Notes under the pieces: generated by a model
The model's database searches: none
What the model was told of the DNA's origin: nothing
What the model saw: only the letters and a program-made list of their open reading frames with translations
Position numbers and translations under genes: made by a program
Assembly: GCF_024699945.1 (NCBI RefSeq)
Contig: NZ_JAJOMY010000001.1
Coordinates: 1-64,000, forward strand
DNA length: 64,000 nucleotides
Source: Phenylobacterium sp. J426
GTDB lineage: Bacteria > Pseudomonadota > Alphaproteobacteria > Caulobacterales > Caulobacteraceae
Direction: 5' to 3'
Shown: positions 36,045 through 44,064 of the stretch, one piece after another
Numbering within the stretch: the stretch's first letter is position 1
Layout of the letters: each line of letters opens with the position of its first letter

Positions 36045-37937
36045 ATGAACAGCGTTGCGAGTCTCTTCCAGCCCGTCGCGCCGTGGCGAGCCGAGGAAGT
36101 TCCCGGCGCGCCCTGGATGCCGGACGAGGCGCCGCTCGCCATGCCCCGCCAGCCGCTGGGCCGCGGCGAGCCGGCGGAACTCGCGCCGGCCCCCGCCACG
36201 TCCCCGCGCCACGTCAACCGCCGCCGGGCGGCGCTGTTCGGCGGCTCGCTGATCCTGACCGCCCTGCTGCTTTGGGGCCCCTTCGTCCTCTATGCCCGGA
36301 AGGGGTGGCAACCGCTCGAGGCGGCCGGCTTCGCCGTGTTCGTGCTGCTGGGCGCAGCCATGTGCCTCTGGTTCTGCAACGCCGTCGCCGGCCTCTATGT
36401 GCTGGCCACCGGCCGGGAGCAGGACGACCTCGCCTTCTCGCCGCATCCCAGCGCCCCCACGACGCGGACGGCGTTGCTGATGCCGCTCTATCACGAGGAC
36501 GCCCATGCGGCGCTCGCGCGTCTGAGCGCTCTGGACGGCGCCCTCGGACGTCTCGGCGTGGCGGACGCATTCGACATCTTCGTCCTGAGCGACTCCCGTC
36601 GGGAAGACATCGCCGCCGAAGAACGCTCGGCTTATGTCGCACTGCGCAGCCACGCGCATTGCAACGTCTACATGCGGCGCCGGACCGAGAACATCGAGCG
36701 CAAGGCCGGCAACGTCGCCGACTGGGTTCGCCGCTACGGCGCGGCCTACGAGTGCATGATCGTGCTCGACGCGGACAGCACCATGGCCGGTGAGACTGTG
36801 CTGCGGCTGGTCGACGCCATGGAGCGCAACCCGCGCATCGGACTGATCCAGACGGCCCCGACCATCGTCGGAGCCCAGACGCTCTTCGCCCGTCTGTCGC
36901 AGTTCGGCGTCCAGATGTACGGCCGTGTCGCCGCCGCCGGGCTCGCCTGGTGGACGGGCGCGGAGTCCAGCTACTGGGGCCACAACGCAATCGTGCGCGT
37001 GCGCGCCTTCGCGGAAAGCTCCGGCCTGCCGATCCTGCCCGGCGCCAAGCCGTTCGGGGGTCACATCCTCAGCCATGACGTCGTCGAAGGCGCCCTGCTC
37101 CGGCGCAACGGCTGGGCCGTCCACCTGACCGCCGCCCTGGACGGCAGCTGCGAACAGACGCCGCCGACCATCTTCGACTTCATGCGTCGGGACCAGCGCT
37201 GGTGCCAGGGCAACCTGCAGCACCTCAACCTGCTGGATGCGAAGGGCCTGCATCCGGTGAGCCGCCTGCAGCTGTTCTTCGGATGCCTCGCCTACCTCGC
37301 CTCGCCGCTCTGGTTCGCGGCCCTGGTGATCGGCCTGGCCATGCAGCTGCAGTACCCGGTGGACTGGAACTCCTTCCTATACGTGCTGAACCCCGAGTTC
37401 ACGCCGTTCATGCTGACGACCGTGCTCTCGGCCATCCTGCTCGTCAGCCCCAAGATCATGGGCGCGCTCCTGGTGCTGAGCCGTCCGCGCGAGCGCCGCG
37501 CGTTCGGCGGGACCCGCACGGTCCTGAAGAGCGTGGGTCTCGAGATACTGCTGGCAGCCATCCTGGCTCCCATACAGATGGTGGCGAACACCCACTCGGT
37601 GATGCAGACCTTCCGCGGCCACGACGCCGGCTGGTTGCCGCAGCAACGCGAAGCCGACGAGCTGCCGTGGAACGTCGCCTTCAAGGCCATGCAATGGCAG
37701 ATGGTTACGGGGGTGGTGTTCCTGGCCGGGCTCTGCTTCCGCCCGGATCTGTCGCTGTGCTTCGCCCCGGTCGTGTTGCCGCTGCTGTTCGCCGCCCCGC
37801 TGGCGGTCTGGACTTCTCGTCGGGCCGCTCGCCGGCGGGCCCGCCAGGCGCTGTTCGCCACGCCTGAGGAGCAGCTGGTCAGCGCGACCCTCGCCCTCCT
37901 GGCGGCCTCGCCGCGCAAGGCCGCAACGTCGGCCTAG
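36045..37937 (+). CDS. opgH: Glucans biosynthesis glucosyltransferase H
   Basis: Intact 630-residue inner-membrane glycosyltransferase family 2 enzyme that makes the beta-glucan backbone of osmoregulated periplasmic glucans from UDP-glucose. Two helices (residues 65-115) precede the cytoplasmic domain. TRTALLMPLYHEDAHAALA starts the catalytic domain, FVLSDSRRED and VLDADSTMAGE (DxD) bind the nucleotide sugar, GHNAIVRVRAF and GHILSHDVVEGALLRR follow, and RRDQRWCQGNLQHLNLL contains the QxxRW motif. Five to six helices close the chain. No opgG lies beside it; the OpgC-like fusion gene upstream is the likely partner. Confidence 0.93.
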   Translation: MNSVASLFQPVAPWRAEEVPGAPWMPDEAPLAMPRQPLGRGEPAELAPAPATSPRHVNRRRAALFGGSLILTALLLWGPFVLYARKGWQPLEAAGFAVFVLLGAAMCLWFCNAVAGLYVLATGREQDDLAFSPHPSAPTTRTALLMPLYHEDAHAALARLSALDGALGRLGVADAFDIFVLSDSRREDIAAEERSAYVALRSHAHCNVYMRRRTENIERKAGNVADWVRRYGAAYECMIVLDADSTMAGETVLRLVDAMERNPRIGLIQTAPTIVGAQTLFARLSQFGVQMYGRVAAAGLAWWTGAESSYWGHNAIVRVRAFAESSGLPILPGAKPFGGHILSHDVVEGALLRRNGWAVHLTAALDGSCEQTPPTIFDFMRRDQRWCQGNLQHLNLLDAKGLHPVSRLQLFFGCLAYLASPLWFAALVIGLAMQLQYPVDWNSFLYVLNPEFTPFMLTTVLSAILLVSPKIMGALLVLSRPRERRAFGGTRTVLKSVGLEILLAAILAPIQMVANTHSVMQTFRGHDAGWLPQQREADELPWNVAFKAMQWQMVTGVVFLAGLCFRPDLSLCFAPVVLPLLFAAPLAVWTSRRAARRRARQALFATPEEQLVSATLALLAASPRKAATSA

Positions 37938-37950
37938 CGCGCCGCCCCGG

Positions 37951-37972
37951 ATGCCCGTAGCAATACGGGCAT
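37951..37972 (+). terminator. Perfect 9-bp hairpin with GCAA tetraloop after opgH
   Basis: ATGCCCGTA-GCAA-TACGGGCAT, 13 bases after the opgH stop. The loop is a GNRA tetraloop, which makes a very stable RNA hairpin. No T run follows, so it may act as an mRNA 3' end stabiliser rather than a classical terminator. Confidence 0.5.
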
Positions 37973-38041
37973 GCCCGCGTCGGGGAGGCTCCAGGAACCT
38001 TCACCGTGCGCGCGACATTCCACCAGAAGTTGGAGTCCGGC

Positions 38042-38374
38042 ATGCATGCACTGATCATCGAAGACGAGATGCTGATTGCGCTCGAAATCGAGCAGCTGCT
38101 GCGCGACCTGGGCTATGAGTCATTCGACTGGGCCGACAGTCCCCCCAGCGCCTTGGCATGCGCTCGAGGCCAGCGCCCGGACCTGATCACCGCCGACCTG
38201 CGCATCATCGGCGGCACCGGCATCGAGGCGGTGAGCGCCATCACCGAGGAGTTGGGTCCGCTCCCAGTCGTCTATGTGACGGCGAACGCCGACCTGCTGC
38301 GCGGCGAACCTGGTGCCAAGGTCGTCTCCAAACCGATCCAGCCGCGGCGCCTGGCCGAGGCCTGCGCCTTCTGA
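38042..38374 (+). CDS. Single-domain response regulator
   Basis: Intact 110-residue receiver domain without an output domain. IIEDEM gives the acidic pair (Glu7, Asp8), TADLRI the phosphorylated Asp52, VTANAD the switch Thr80, and VSKPIQ the Lys97. ATG 38042 follows GGAG and begins MHALIIEDEML; an in-frame ATG at 38006 gives an unlikely extension. Short receivers of this type are common in Caulobacterales, where they tune kinase cascades. No histidine kinase lies nearby. Confidence 0.85.
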   Translation: MHALIIEDEMLIALEIEQLLRDLGYESFDWADSPPSALACARGQRPDLITADLRIIGGTGIEAVSAITEELGPLPVVYVTANADLLRGEPGAKVVSKPIQPRRLAEACAF

Positions 38375-38457
38375 CGCCGGTCGCAAGGCGGTTGCCACGC
38401 GGCGGGTTTGCATCGATCACTGCTTGCGATGCAGTCCGCGCGGCCGAGCCTGACCCG

Positions 38458-38850
38458 ATGACGACGCCGCCACCGCCGGGCAATCCGCCTCGCCGACGGA
38501 CGATGATCTACCGGGGCATCGGCCTGATCGCCCTTGGTTTGGCCGCCATCGGGGTCGTCCTGCCCGTGATGCCGACGACGATCTTCCTGCTCATCGCGCT
38601 CTGGGCCTTTGCGCGCGGGTCACCCGAATGGGCAGAGCGCCTGCGCCAGAACCCCACCTTCGGGCCGTACATCCGCGACTGGGAAGAGCGCGGCGCCATC
38701 CCCCGGCGGGCCAAGCTCCTGGCCGTGACGATGATGACCTTGAGCTGGGTGATCGTCGCCGTGACCACCCATAACGGCTGGATCGCCGCCGGCGTGGGCG
38801 TGGTGCTCGCTTGCGTTGCGGCCTACGTGGTGAGCCGCCCCGCCGCCTGA
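38458..38850 (+). CDS. YbaN-family (DUF454) membrane protein
   Basis: Intact 130-residue inner-membrane protein. IYRGIGLIALGLAAIGVVLPVMPTT, LLIALWAFARGSPEWAERLR and PTFGPYIRDWEERGAIPRRAK are the DUF454 signatures, with three to four membrane segments; AVTTHNGWIAAGVGVVLACV forms the last. Function is unknown in all members. ATG 38458 gives a proline-rich lead of 15 residues; ATG 38503 is a shorter alternative. The stop codon falls inside a 12-base tandem repeat. Confidence 0.82.
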   Translation: MTTPPPPGNPPRRRTMIYRGIGLIALGLAAIGVVLPVMPTTIFLLIALWAFARGSPEWAERLRQNPTFGPYIRDWEERGAIPRRAKLLAVTMMTLSWVIVAVTTHNGWIAAGVGVVLACVAAYVVSRPAA

Positions 38851-38872
38851 CCCGCCGCCTGACCCGCCGCCG
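38839..38872 (+). repeat. 12-bp tandem repeat at the end of the YbaN-like gene
   Basis: CCCGCCGCCTGA is repeated 2.8 times. The first copy contains the gene's TGA stop, and each full copy brings another in-frame TGA, so changes in unit number leave the protein unchanged. Confidence 0.8.
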
Positions 38873-38973
38873 CGCGCAGCCCCAGCCGTTCTGATGTCCA
38901 CGATAGAAATTCCGCCGCGCGGCATTCCCTACTCGCGGGCTAGAGATAGGGCGGGCAGAGCTCGAGGGTTATC

Positions 38974-40338
38974 ATGGCGACGGCTGCGCGCTCCACTGGC
39001 GGGCCCTCGGGCGGCGACCGCTTCATCAGCGGCTTCGGACTGCAGGTGCTGGCCGGCATGGCGCTGGGCCTGCTGCTCGGGCTCCTGGCGCGCAGCCTCG
39101 GCGCCGGCGAGGGCGAGGCCGGCCACGGCTTGGCCGAGGCGCTGCGGATCACCGGATCTACGTTCATCCAGCTCCTGCGGGCGCTCGTGCCGCCGCTGGT
39201 GTTCACCGCCATCGTCGCCAGCATCGCCCGCCTGGGCGAGCTTCAGAACGCCGCCGCCCTCGCGTGGCGCACCCTCCTGTGGTTTGCGGTCACGGCGTTG
39301 ATCGCGGTTGTCATCGGCATCGGGCTCGGTCTGGCGCTCGAGCCGGGCCTCCACACCGCCGTCGCGGCGGAAGCGGCCCACGCGCCGGCCACCAGGGGCA
39401 CGTGGCTCGACTTCCTCGTCGGTCTGGCGCCTTCGAACTTCCTCGGGCTCGCCGCCTCGACCAAGCTGGCGGACGGTGGGGCCACGACCACGCTCAACTT
39501 CAACGTCCTGCAGATCCTGGTCATCGCCCTCGTGATCGGCGCGGCGGCTCTGAAGACCGGCGAGGCCGCTCGGCCGTTCCTCGCGTTCAACGCCGCCGCC
39601 CTTGCGGTGGTGCGGAAGGTGCTCTGGTGGGTGATCCGGCTGACCCCGATCGGCACCGTCGGGCTCCTGGGCAACGCCGTCGCCAAGTACGGCTGGGATG
39701 CTCTGGGCCAGCTCGGGCAGTTCACGGCCGCCGTCTACCTCGGCCTGGCGATCGTGCTGCTGGTCGTCTACCCGGCCTTGCTGGCCGCCCACGGTCTCAG
39801 CCCATCGCGGTTCTTCCGCGCGGTGTGGCCGGCCGTGCAACTCGGCTTCGTCTCGCGATCGTCCATCGGCACGCTGCCCGTGACGGAAAGCGTGACCATC
39901 CACCGACTGGGCGTGCCGCAAGCCTACGCCGCCTTCGCCGTGCCGTTGGGCGCCACCACGAAGATGGATGGCTGCGCTGCGATCTACCCGGCCATCTCCG
40001 CGATCTTCGTCGCACAGTTCTTCGGCGTCCCGCTGCAGATCACCGACTATCTGCTGATCGTCTTCGTGTCTGTGATCGGATCGGCGGCCACCGCCGGCCT
40101 GACGGGCGCCACGGTCATGCTGACGCTGACCCTTTCGACGCTGGGCCTTCCGCTGGAAGGCGCGGGACTGCTGCTCGCCATCGACCCGATCCTCGACATG
40201 GGGCGGACGGCCGTGAACGTCGCCGGTCAGGCGCTGGTCCCCACCCTCGTCGCAAAGGAAGAGGGCCTTCTGGACCGCGAAGCCTATGACGGCGCCTGGA
40301 CGGCGGAGGCGCCGTCGGCGAGCCTCGCCGGCGGTTGA
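38974..40338 (+). CDS. Dicarboxylate/amino acid:cation symporter (SLC1/DAACS family)
   Basis: Intact 454-residue elevator-type symporter. RSSIGTLPVTESV is the hairpin 1 serine-rich motif (SRSSIGT), GATTKMDGCAAIYPAISAIF the GA.x.NM.G-type helix 7 motif with TKMDG in place of NMDG, and DPILDMGRTAVNVAGQALVP the helix 8 motif with the substrate-binding DMGRT. Eight helices and two hairpins can be assigned. Likely substrates are C4-dicarboxylates or acidic amino acids, driven by Na+ or H+. No regulator or kinase partner is next to it. Confidence 0.9.
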   Translation: MATAARSTGGPSGGDRFISGFGLQVLAGMALGLLLGLLARSLGAGEGEAGHGLAEALRITGSTFIQLLRALVPPLVFTAIVASIARLGELQNAAALAWRTLLWFAVTALIAVVIGIGLGLALEPGLHTAVAAEAAHAPATRGTWLDFLVGLAPSNFLGLAASTKLADGGATTTLNFNVLQILVIALVIGAAALKTGEAARPFLAFNAAALAVVRKVLWWVIRLTPIGTVGLLGNAVAKYGWDALGQLGQFTAAVYLGLAIVLLVVYPALLAAHGLSPSRFFRAVWPAVQLGFVSRSSIGTLPVTESVTIHRLGVPQAYAAFAVPLGATTKMDGCAAIYPAISAIFVAQFFGVPLQITDYLLIVFVSVIGSAATAGLTGATVMLTLTLSTLGLPLEGAGLLLAIDPILDMGRTAVNVAGQALVPTLVAKEEGLLDREAYDGAWTAEAPSASLAGG

Positions 40339-40385
40339 CGGCTCTCGCATTGGCTGCGCGCTGCAGGCGTGCTGGCATCCTCGGA

Positions 40386-40433
40386 GCTCATGGCCTGCGG
40401 CCGGCCGCCGCTCATGGCCTGCGGCCGACCGCC
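40386..40433 (+). repeat. 24-bp direct repeat
   Basis: GCTCATGGCCTGCGGCCGGCC begins the first unit and the second follows at once with one base changed (GGCC to GACC). It lies in the 140-base gap between the symporter and the LacI-family gene, with no coding frame. Probably a local duplication. Confidence 0.75.
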
Positions 40434-40478
40434 TCCGTGACACGAGGCCGGGGGGCCGGAGGATTCGACCAGGTCTGC

Positions 40479-41525
40479 CTAGGGCGGCTTGGGCGGACCG
40501 TCCGACCCTCGACGGATCAGGGCAAAGGCCTGCAGCGCATGGCGAGGGTGAGCCTCATCACCCGAGCGGCGGGCGCGGATCTCGTTGGCCAGCAGTGTCA
40601 CCGCCTCTCGCGACATGTCGCCGATCGGCTGCCGGATGGTGGTGAGTTCGGGCCAGGTGGCGGTCGCAAGTGTGCTGTCGCCATAGCCCACGACGGTCAC
40701 GTCCCGCGGCACGTCCAGGCCGCGGCGCTGAGCGGCGGCGACCGCTGCAGCGGCCATGTCGTCGTTGCTCGCGAAGATCGCAGTCGGCGGCTCAGCCAGG
40801 GCCAGCAGTCGCGCGGCCGCGTCGAGGCCCGAACGATAGGTGGAGTCCCCCTGCTGGATCAGGCTCTGCTCGGCCGCAACGCCAACCTCCGAGAGGCCGG
40901 CAAGGTAGCCATCGAGGCGCTGACCGCTGGCCGTCTGGTCAGGGTGGCCCTTGATGAAGCCGATGCGCCGATGGCCTAGGCCCACCAGATGGCGCGTCAT
41001 CTCGTGAGCGGCCTGGACGTCGTCAATGCGAACAGCCGAGACGTCGGCCGGCGGACGGCCGGCGGCGACGACCACGACGGGGATCTGGCTCGCGGCCAGG
41101 GCGCGGGTGACTTCAGGCGCGTCGCAAAGCGGCGGCGGGAGGATGACGCCGTCGATGGCTGAGTTTGCGAGCTGCGCGGCCACGGCCTCGGCGTGCGCCG
41201 CGTCGCATTGCTCGACGATCAGCTGGATATTGCTGCGGCTGCACTGGTCGAGGCAGCCTATGAGCAACTCGCCGAGGTGGACGGACCGCGCGTTCGAATG
41301 CAGCAGACCGATGCGGATCAGGCCCGCCCCCGCCAGACTCCGCGCCGCGGGGTTTGGCTGGTAGTTGAGGTCGCGGATCGCGGCGTTCACCGCCTCGCGC
41401 GTCGCGTCGCGGACGTTCTTCTCGCCGTTGATCACACGCGACACCGTCATCGGCGAGACGCCGGCGTGGCGGGCCACATCATGAATTGTGAGCGCGCTTT
41501 TCTGGCGTCCCGCGGACCTTGGCAT
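40479..41525 (-). CDS. LacI-family transcriptional regulator
   Basis: Intact 348-residue regulator. The N-terminal DNA-binding part is TIHDVARHAGVSPMTVSRVI (helix-turn-helix, residues 13-32), with NGEKNVRDATREAV and the hinge NPAARSLAG. The rest is the two-lobed sugar-binding domain (IRIGLLHSNARSVHLGELL, IFASNDDMAAAAV, VTVVGYGDSTLATATWPELTTIRQP). The SNDDMA motif is typical. Its target is not evident: neighbours are a symporter and pstS, not sugar enzymes. A LacI-type operator lies upstream at 41688-41705, which suggests self-regulation. Confidence 0.92.
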   Translation of the reverse strand: MPRSAGRQKSALTIHDVARHAGVSPMTVSRVINGEKNVRDATREAVNAAIRDLNYQPNPAARSLAGAGLIRIGLLHSNARSVHLGELLIGCLDQCSRSNIQLIVEQCDAAHAEAVAAQLANSAIDGVILPPPLCDAPEVTRALAASQIPVVVVAAGRPPADVSAVRIDDVQAAHEMTRHLVGLGHRRIGFIKGHPDQTASGQRLDGYLAGLSEVGVAAEQSLIQQGDSTYRSGLDAAARLLALAEPPTAIFASNDDMAAAAVAAAQRRGLDVPRDVTVVGYGDSTLATATWPELTTIRQPIGDMSREAVTLLANEIRARRSGDEAHPRHALQAFALIRRGSDGPPKPP

Positions 41526-41687
41526 TCATCCTCCGGACGGCGAACGACGCCTTGTCTGGCGCACTGGACCGTCGATAACCCAACGGCCGGGGAGGGTTTG
41601 ACGCCTCCGCCCGCCCGGGCGTCTTAACGGCCAAGGCGGGCGCCTCGGCCTGACCCCTATACAGCGGTCATCCGAGTCCTAGCAGAG

Positions 41688-41705
41688 AATGCTAGCGCTC
41701 TCATT
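41688..41705. promoter_or_regulatory. LacI-type operator
   Basis: AATG-CT-AGCGCT-CT-CATT has matching outer arms (AATG/CATT) and a symmetrical AGCGCT core; only the CT pairs do not match. This is the layout of LacI/GalR-family operators. It lies 163 bases upstream of the LacI start and just after the pstS terminator (in genomic order), so it most likely serves the LacI gene. Confidence 0.6.
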
Positions 41706-41714
41706 GCAGGCGCG

Positions 41715-41742
41715 AAAAAGCCCCGCCTTTGCAGGCGGGGCT
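41715..41742 (-). terminator. Intrinsic terminator of pstS
   Basis: Read on the minus strand, AGCCCCGCC-TGCAAA-GGCGGGGCT is a perfect 9-base stem with a 6-base loop, followed directly by TTTTT. It lies 21 bases after the pstS stop. The strongest Rho-independent terminator in the window. Confidence 0.9.
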
Positions 41743-41762
41743 GATCGGAACGCCAGGCGGGC

Positions 41763-42846
41763 CTACTTCGCGGGCGCGCTCATCGTCGTACCCGCCTTCA
41801 CCGCGGCGCGTTGGGCGGCCAGCTGGTCCGCCGGCAGCGGGATCAGGCCGCGCTGCAGCAGGTAGCCGCCGCGGCCGACGGCAGCCTCCGACACGAAGGC
41901 GTCCATGAACTCCCGCAAGCCCGGCGTGACGCCGAGGTTGCCCTTCTTGACGTAGACGTAGAGCGAGCGCGACAGCGGGTAATCACCGCTCGAGATCGTC
42001 TCGAGCGTCGGCGAGACCCCTTCGACCTTGGCCGCCTTCACCTTGTCGAGGTTGTTCTCCAGGAACGAGTAGCCGAACACGCCAACGGCGCCTGGCGTCT
42101 TTTTCCAGGGTCTGGACGATGACGTTGTCATTCTCGCCGGCGTCGATCCACGCGCCGTCCTTGCGCAAGGTGTGAGCGCGGGCCTTGAAGCCGTCTTCGT
42201 CGGACTTCTTGAGGGCCGCCATGGCGGGCGCCTTCTCGGCGCCCTTCTCCATGGCGAGTTCCACGAAGGCGTCACGGGTGCCGGACGTCGGCGGGGGACC
42301 ATAGGCCACGATGCGCTCGGCCGGCAGGGTGGCGGCGACATTGTTCCAGGCAGCGGCGGTGTTCGTCGCGAAGCCCGAGCCCTGCGGCGTCTCGGCGGCG
42401 AGCGCCCTGTAGATCTGCTCGCGGGTGATGTCGAAAGCCGGCGCGGCCTTGGCGTTGGCGATGACGATCCCGTCGTAACCGATCTTGATCTCGATGATGT
42501 CCGTGACGCCATTGGCCTGGCAGGCGTCCCACTCCGATTTCTTCATGGCGCGCGAGGCGTTGGCCACGTCGGGGAAGTTCTTCCCGGCGCCGCCGCAGAA
42601 CAGCTTGAAGCCGCCGCCGGTGCCGAGGCTCTCGACCTTGGCCGGCGCGCCGCCGGTGGTGCGCGCCACGGTCTCGGCGACGCGGGTGGCGAACGGGAAG
42701 ACGGTGGAGGAGCCGGCGGCCCACACCTGGCCCTGGGCCGCACTCTTTGGCGCCGGCGTGGAGGCCTGCTCGGTTCGTCCGCAGGCGGATAGTGCGACCG
42801 CGGCGGTCGTGAGGACGGCTACGGCGGTAAGGGTCTGGAATCGCAT
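41763..42846 (-). CDS. pstS: Phosphate ABC transporter substrate-binding lipoprotein (one frameshift)
   Basis: Periplasmic phosphate-binding protein of about 360 residues. LSAC at 19-22 is a lipobox, so Cys22 anchors it. GQVWAAGSSTVFPFATRVAE carries the phosphate-binding Ser-Ser-Thr loop, and SGTRDAFVEL a later binding loop. The frame breaks at five A (minus strand, about 42100); with four A it reads LEKTPGAVGVFGYSFLENNL, the family pattern. ATG 42846 follows GGGAG. No pstCAB or phoU genes lie nearby, so it is separated from its transporter; a high-affinity or signalling role is possible. Its terminator is at 41715-41742. Confidence 0.88.
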
Positions 42847-42913
42847 GACATGCTCCCGGTCTGCGGCGAGACGGGCGCTAACACCGCTCTGTGACAATTG
42901 TGCGAAGCTTCGA

Positions 42914-43738
42914 TTACGCCTCGTCGTTGGGGATGTTCAACAGCACGCCGCAGGCCTTGCAATGAACGGCGTCCGGATCGTGTCGCATGAGCCCGCAGGA
43001 CGGGCATGTGAAGTGGACCTTGTACGGACGGATCAGAGTCTGGGCGAGGCGTACGAACAGGGTGATGCCGCTGACCATAATCACGATGGTGAGCAGCTTG
43101 CCCCAGGCGCCGGGCAGGATGATGTCGCCGAAGCCCGTCGTCGTCAGCGCCGTCATGGTGAAGTAGAGCGCGTCCAGATAGCCCTGGATGCCGGGGTGCT
43201 CCCGCGCGAAGCTCGCGTAGACGAACCCCGTGGCCACGAACACGAAGGTCACCAGCGTGGCGACTGTCTTGAACACGTCCTCCCATCGCGTGTCGTCGTA
43301 GCGACGCCCGACCGTCTCCCAGAAGAAGTCGGAGTGGAACAGCGACCAGAGCCGGAGCACCCGCAGGAAGGCGAGGTTGAACAGCCACAGCGGGAACAGC
43401 AGGGTCAGGAGGACGAACAGGTCGACCCACACGGCCGGCCGCTTGATCCAGTCCTTGAGGCTGGCGTGGGACAGCGCTCGGGCCAGCAGATCGAGCGCCA
43501 GGACGAAGGCCACAAGGTAGTCGATCGCCAGATACACGGGGTACTCCCGCAAGAACGGCGAGGCCACGAAGAAGGCGATCAGCACGAAGTCGAGCGCGAT
43601 CACGCTCAGCCGGAAACGCACGGCCCGTGGGGAGGAGCCGTGGTAGAGCTCGCGCAGCCGCACCCGCAACCGAGGCAGTCGCCGTCGCGCCGTTTCCAGG
43701 GCTGGATCCGCCAAGCCGTCTCTCCCGTCGATCGTCAT
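42914..43738 (-). CDS. Potassium channel with C-terminal zinc ribbon
   Basis: Intact membrane protein of about 274 residues. It has a voltage-sensor-like set of four helices (FVLIAFFVASPFL through RVLRLWSLFH, the last with several Arg), then a pore domain: ALYFTMTALTTTGFGDIILP contains the K+ filter TTGFGD. The tail carries CPSCGLMRHDPDAVHCKACG, two CxxC pairs that would bind zinc in the cytoplasm. ATG 43738 (MTIDGRDGLADP) is chosen; ATGs at 43765 and 43807 are possible. It starts 68 bases downstream (in transcription) of nothing else on this strand. Likely a ligand- or voltage-gated K+ channel with a zinc-ribbon regulatory tail. Confidence 0.85.
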   Translation of the reverse strand: MTIDGRDGLADPALETARRRLPRLRVRLRELYHGSSPRAVRFRLSVIALDFVLIAFFVASPFLREYPVYLAIDYLVAFVLALDLLARALSHASLKDWIKRPAVWVDLFVLLTLLFPLWLFNLAFLRVLRLWSLFHSDFFWETVGRRYDDTRWEDVFKTVATLVTFVFVATGFVYASFAREHPGIQGYLDALYFTMTALTTTGFGDIILPGAWGKLLTIVIMVSGITLFVRLAQTLIRPYKVHFTCPSCGLMRHDPDAVHCKACGVLLNIPNDEA

Positions 43739-43810
43739 GAACCCCGCGCCGCGCCGCGGGTTCATCGGATGGCCGCGCACGCTGGCGCGGCGAAGCCCGC
43801 GAGACAAGCC

Positions 43811-43999
43811 ATGCCCGCCAAATCAGCAGCCCAGCAGAAGGCCGCCGGCGCCGCCCTGTCGGCCAAGCGCGGCGACACGCCGAAGAGCAAGCTGAAGGGT
43901 CCCTCGAAGGAGATGGCCGAGTCGATGAGCGAGAAGGAGCTCGAGAGGATGGCCTCCACCAAACGGAAGGGTAAGCCGGAACACGCCGCCCGCGGCTGA
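43811..43999 (+). CDS. DUF3008-family small protein
   Basis: Intact 62-residue basic protein matching the DUF3008 family: MPAKSAAQQKAAGAALSAKR, then GDTPKSKLKGPSKEMAESMS and EKELERMASTKRKGKPE. The lysine-rich tail resembles small stress or nucleic-acid-associated proteins found in proteobacteria, but no function is known. It is divergent from the channel gene and separated from the amidase by 65 bases. Confidence 0.86.
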   Translation: MPAKSAAQQKAAGAALSAKRGDTPKSKLKGPSKEMAESMSEKELERMASTKRKGKPEHAARG

Positions 44000-44064
44000 G
44001 GCTATCTTCCCGGCGGCGCTGGCTTGCGCCAAGCTCCTTCCAAACGTTCCTTCAGGGGGAGCCG

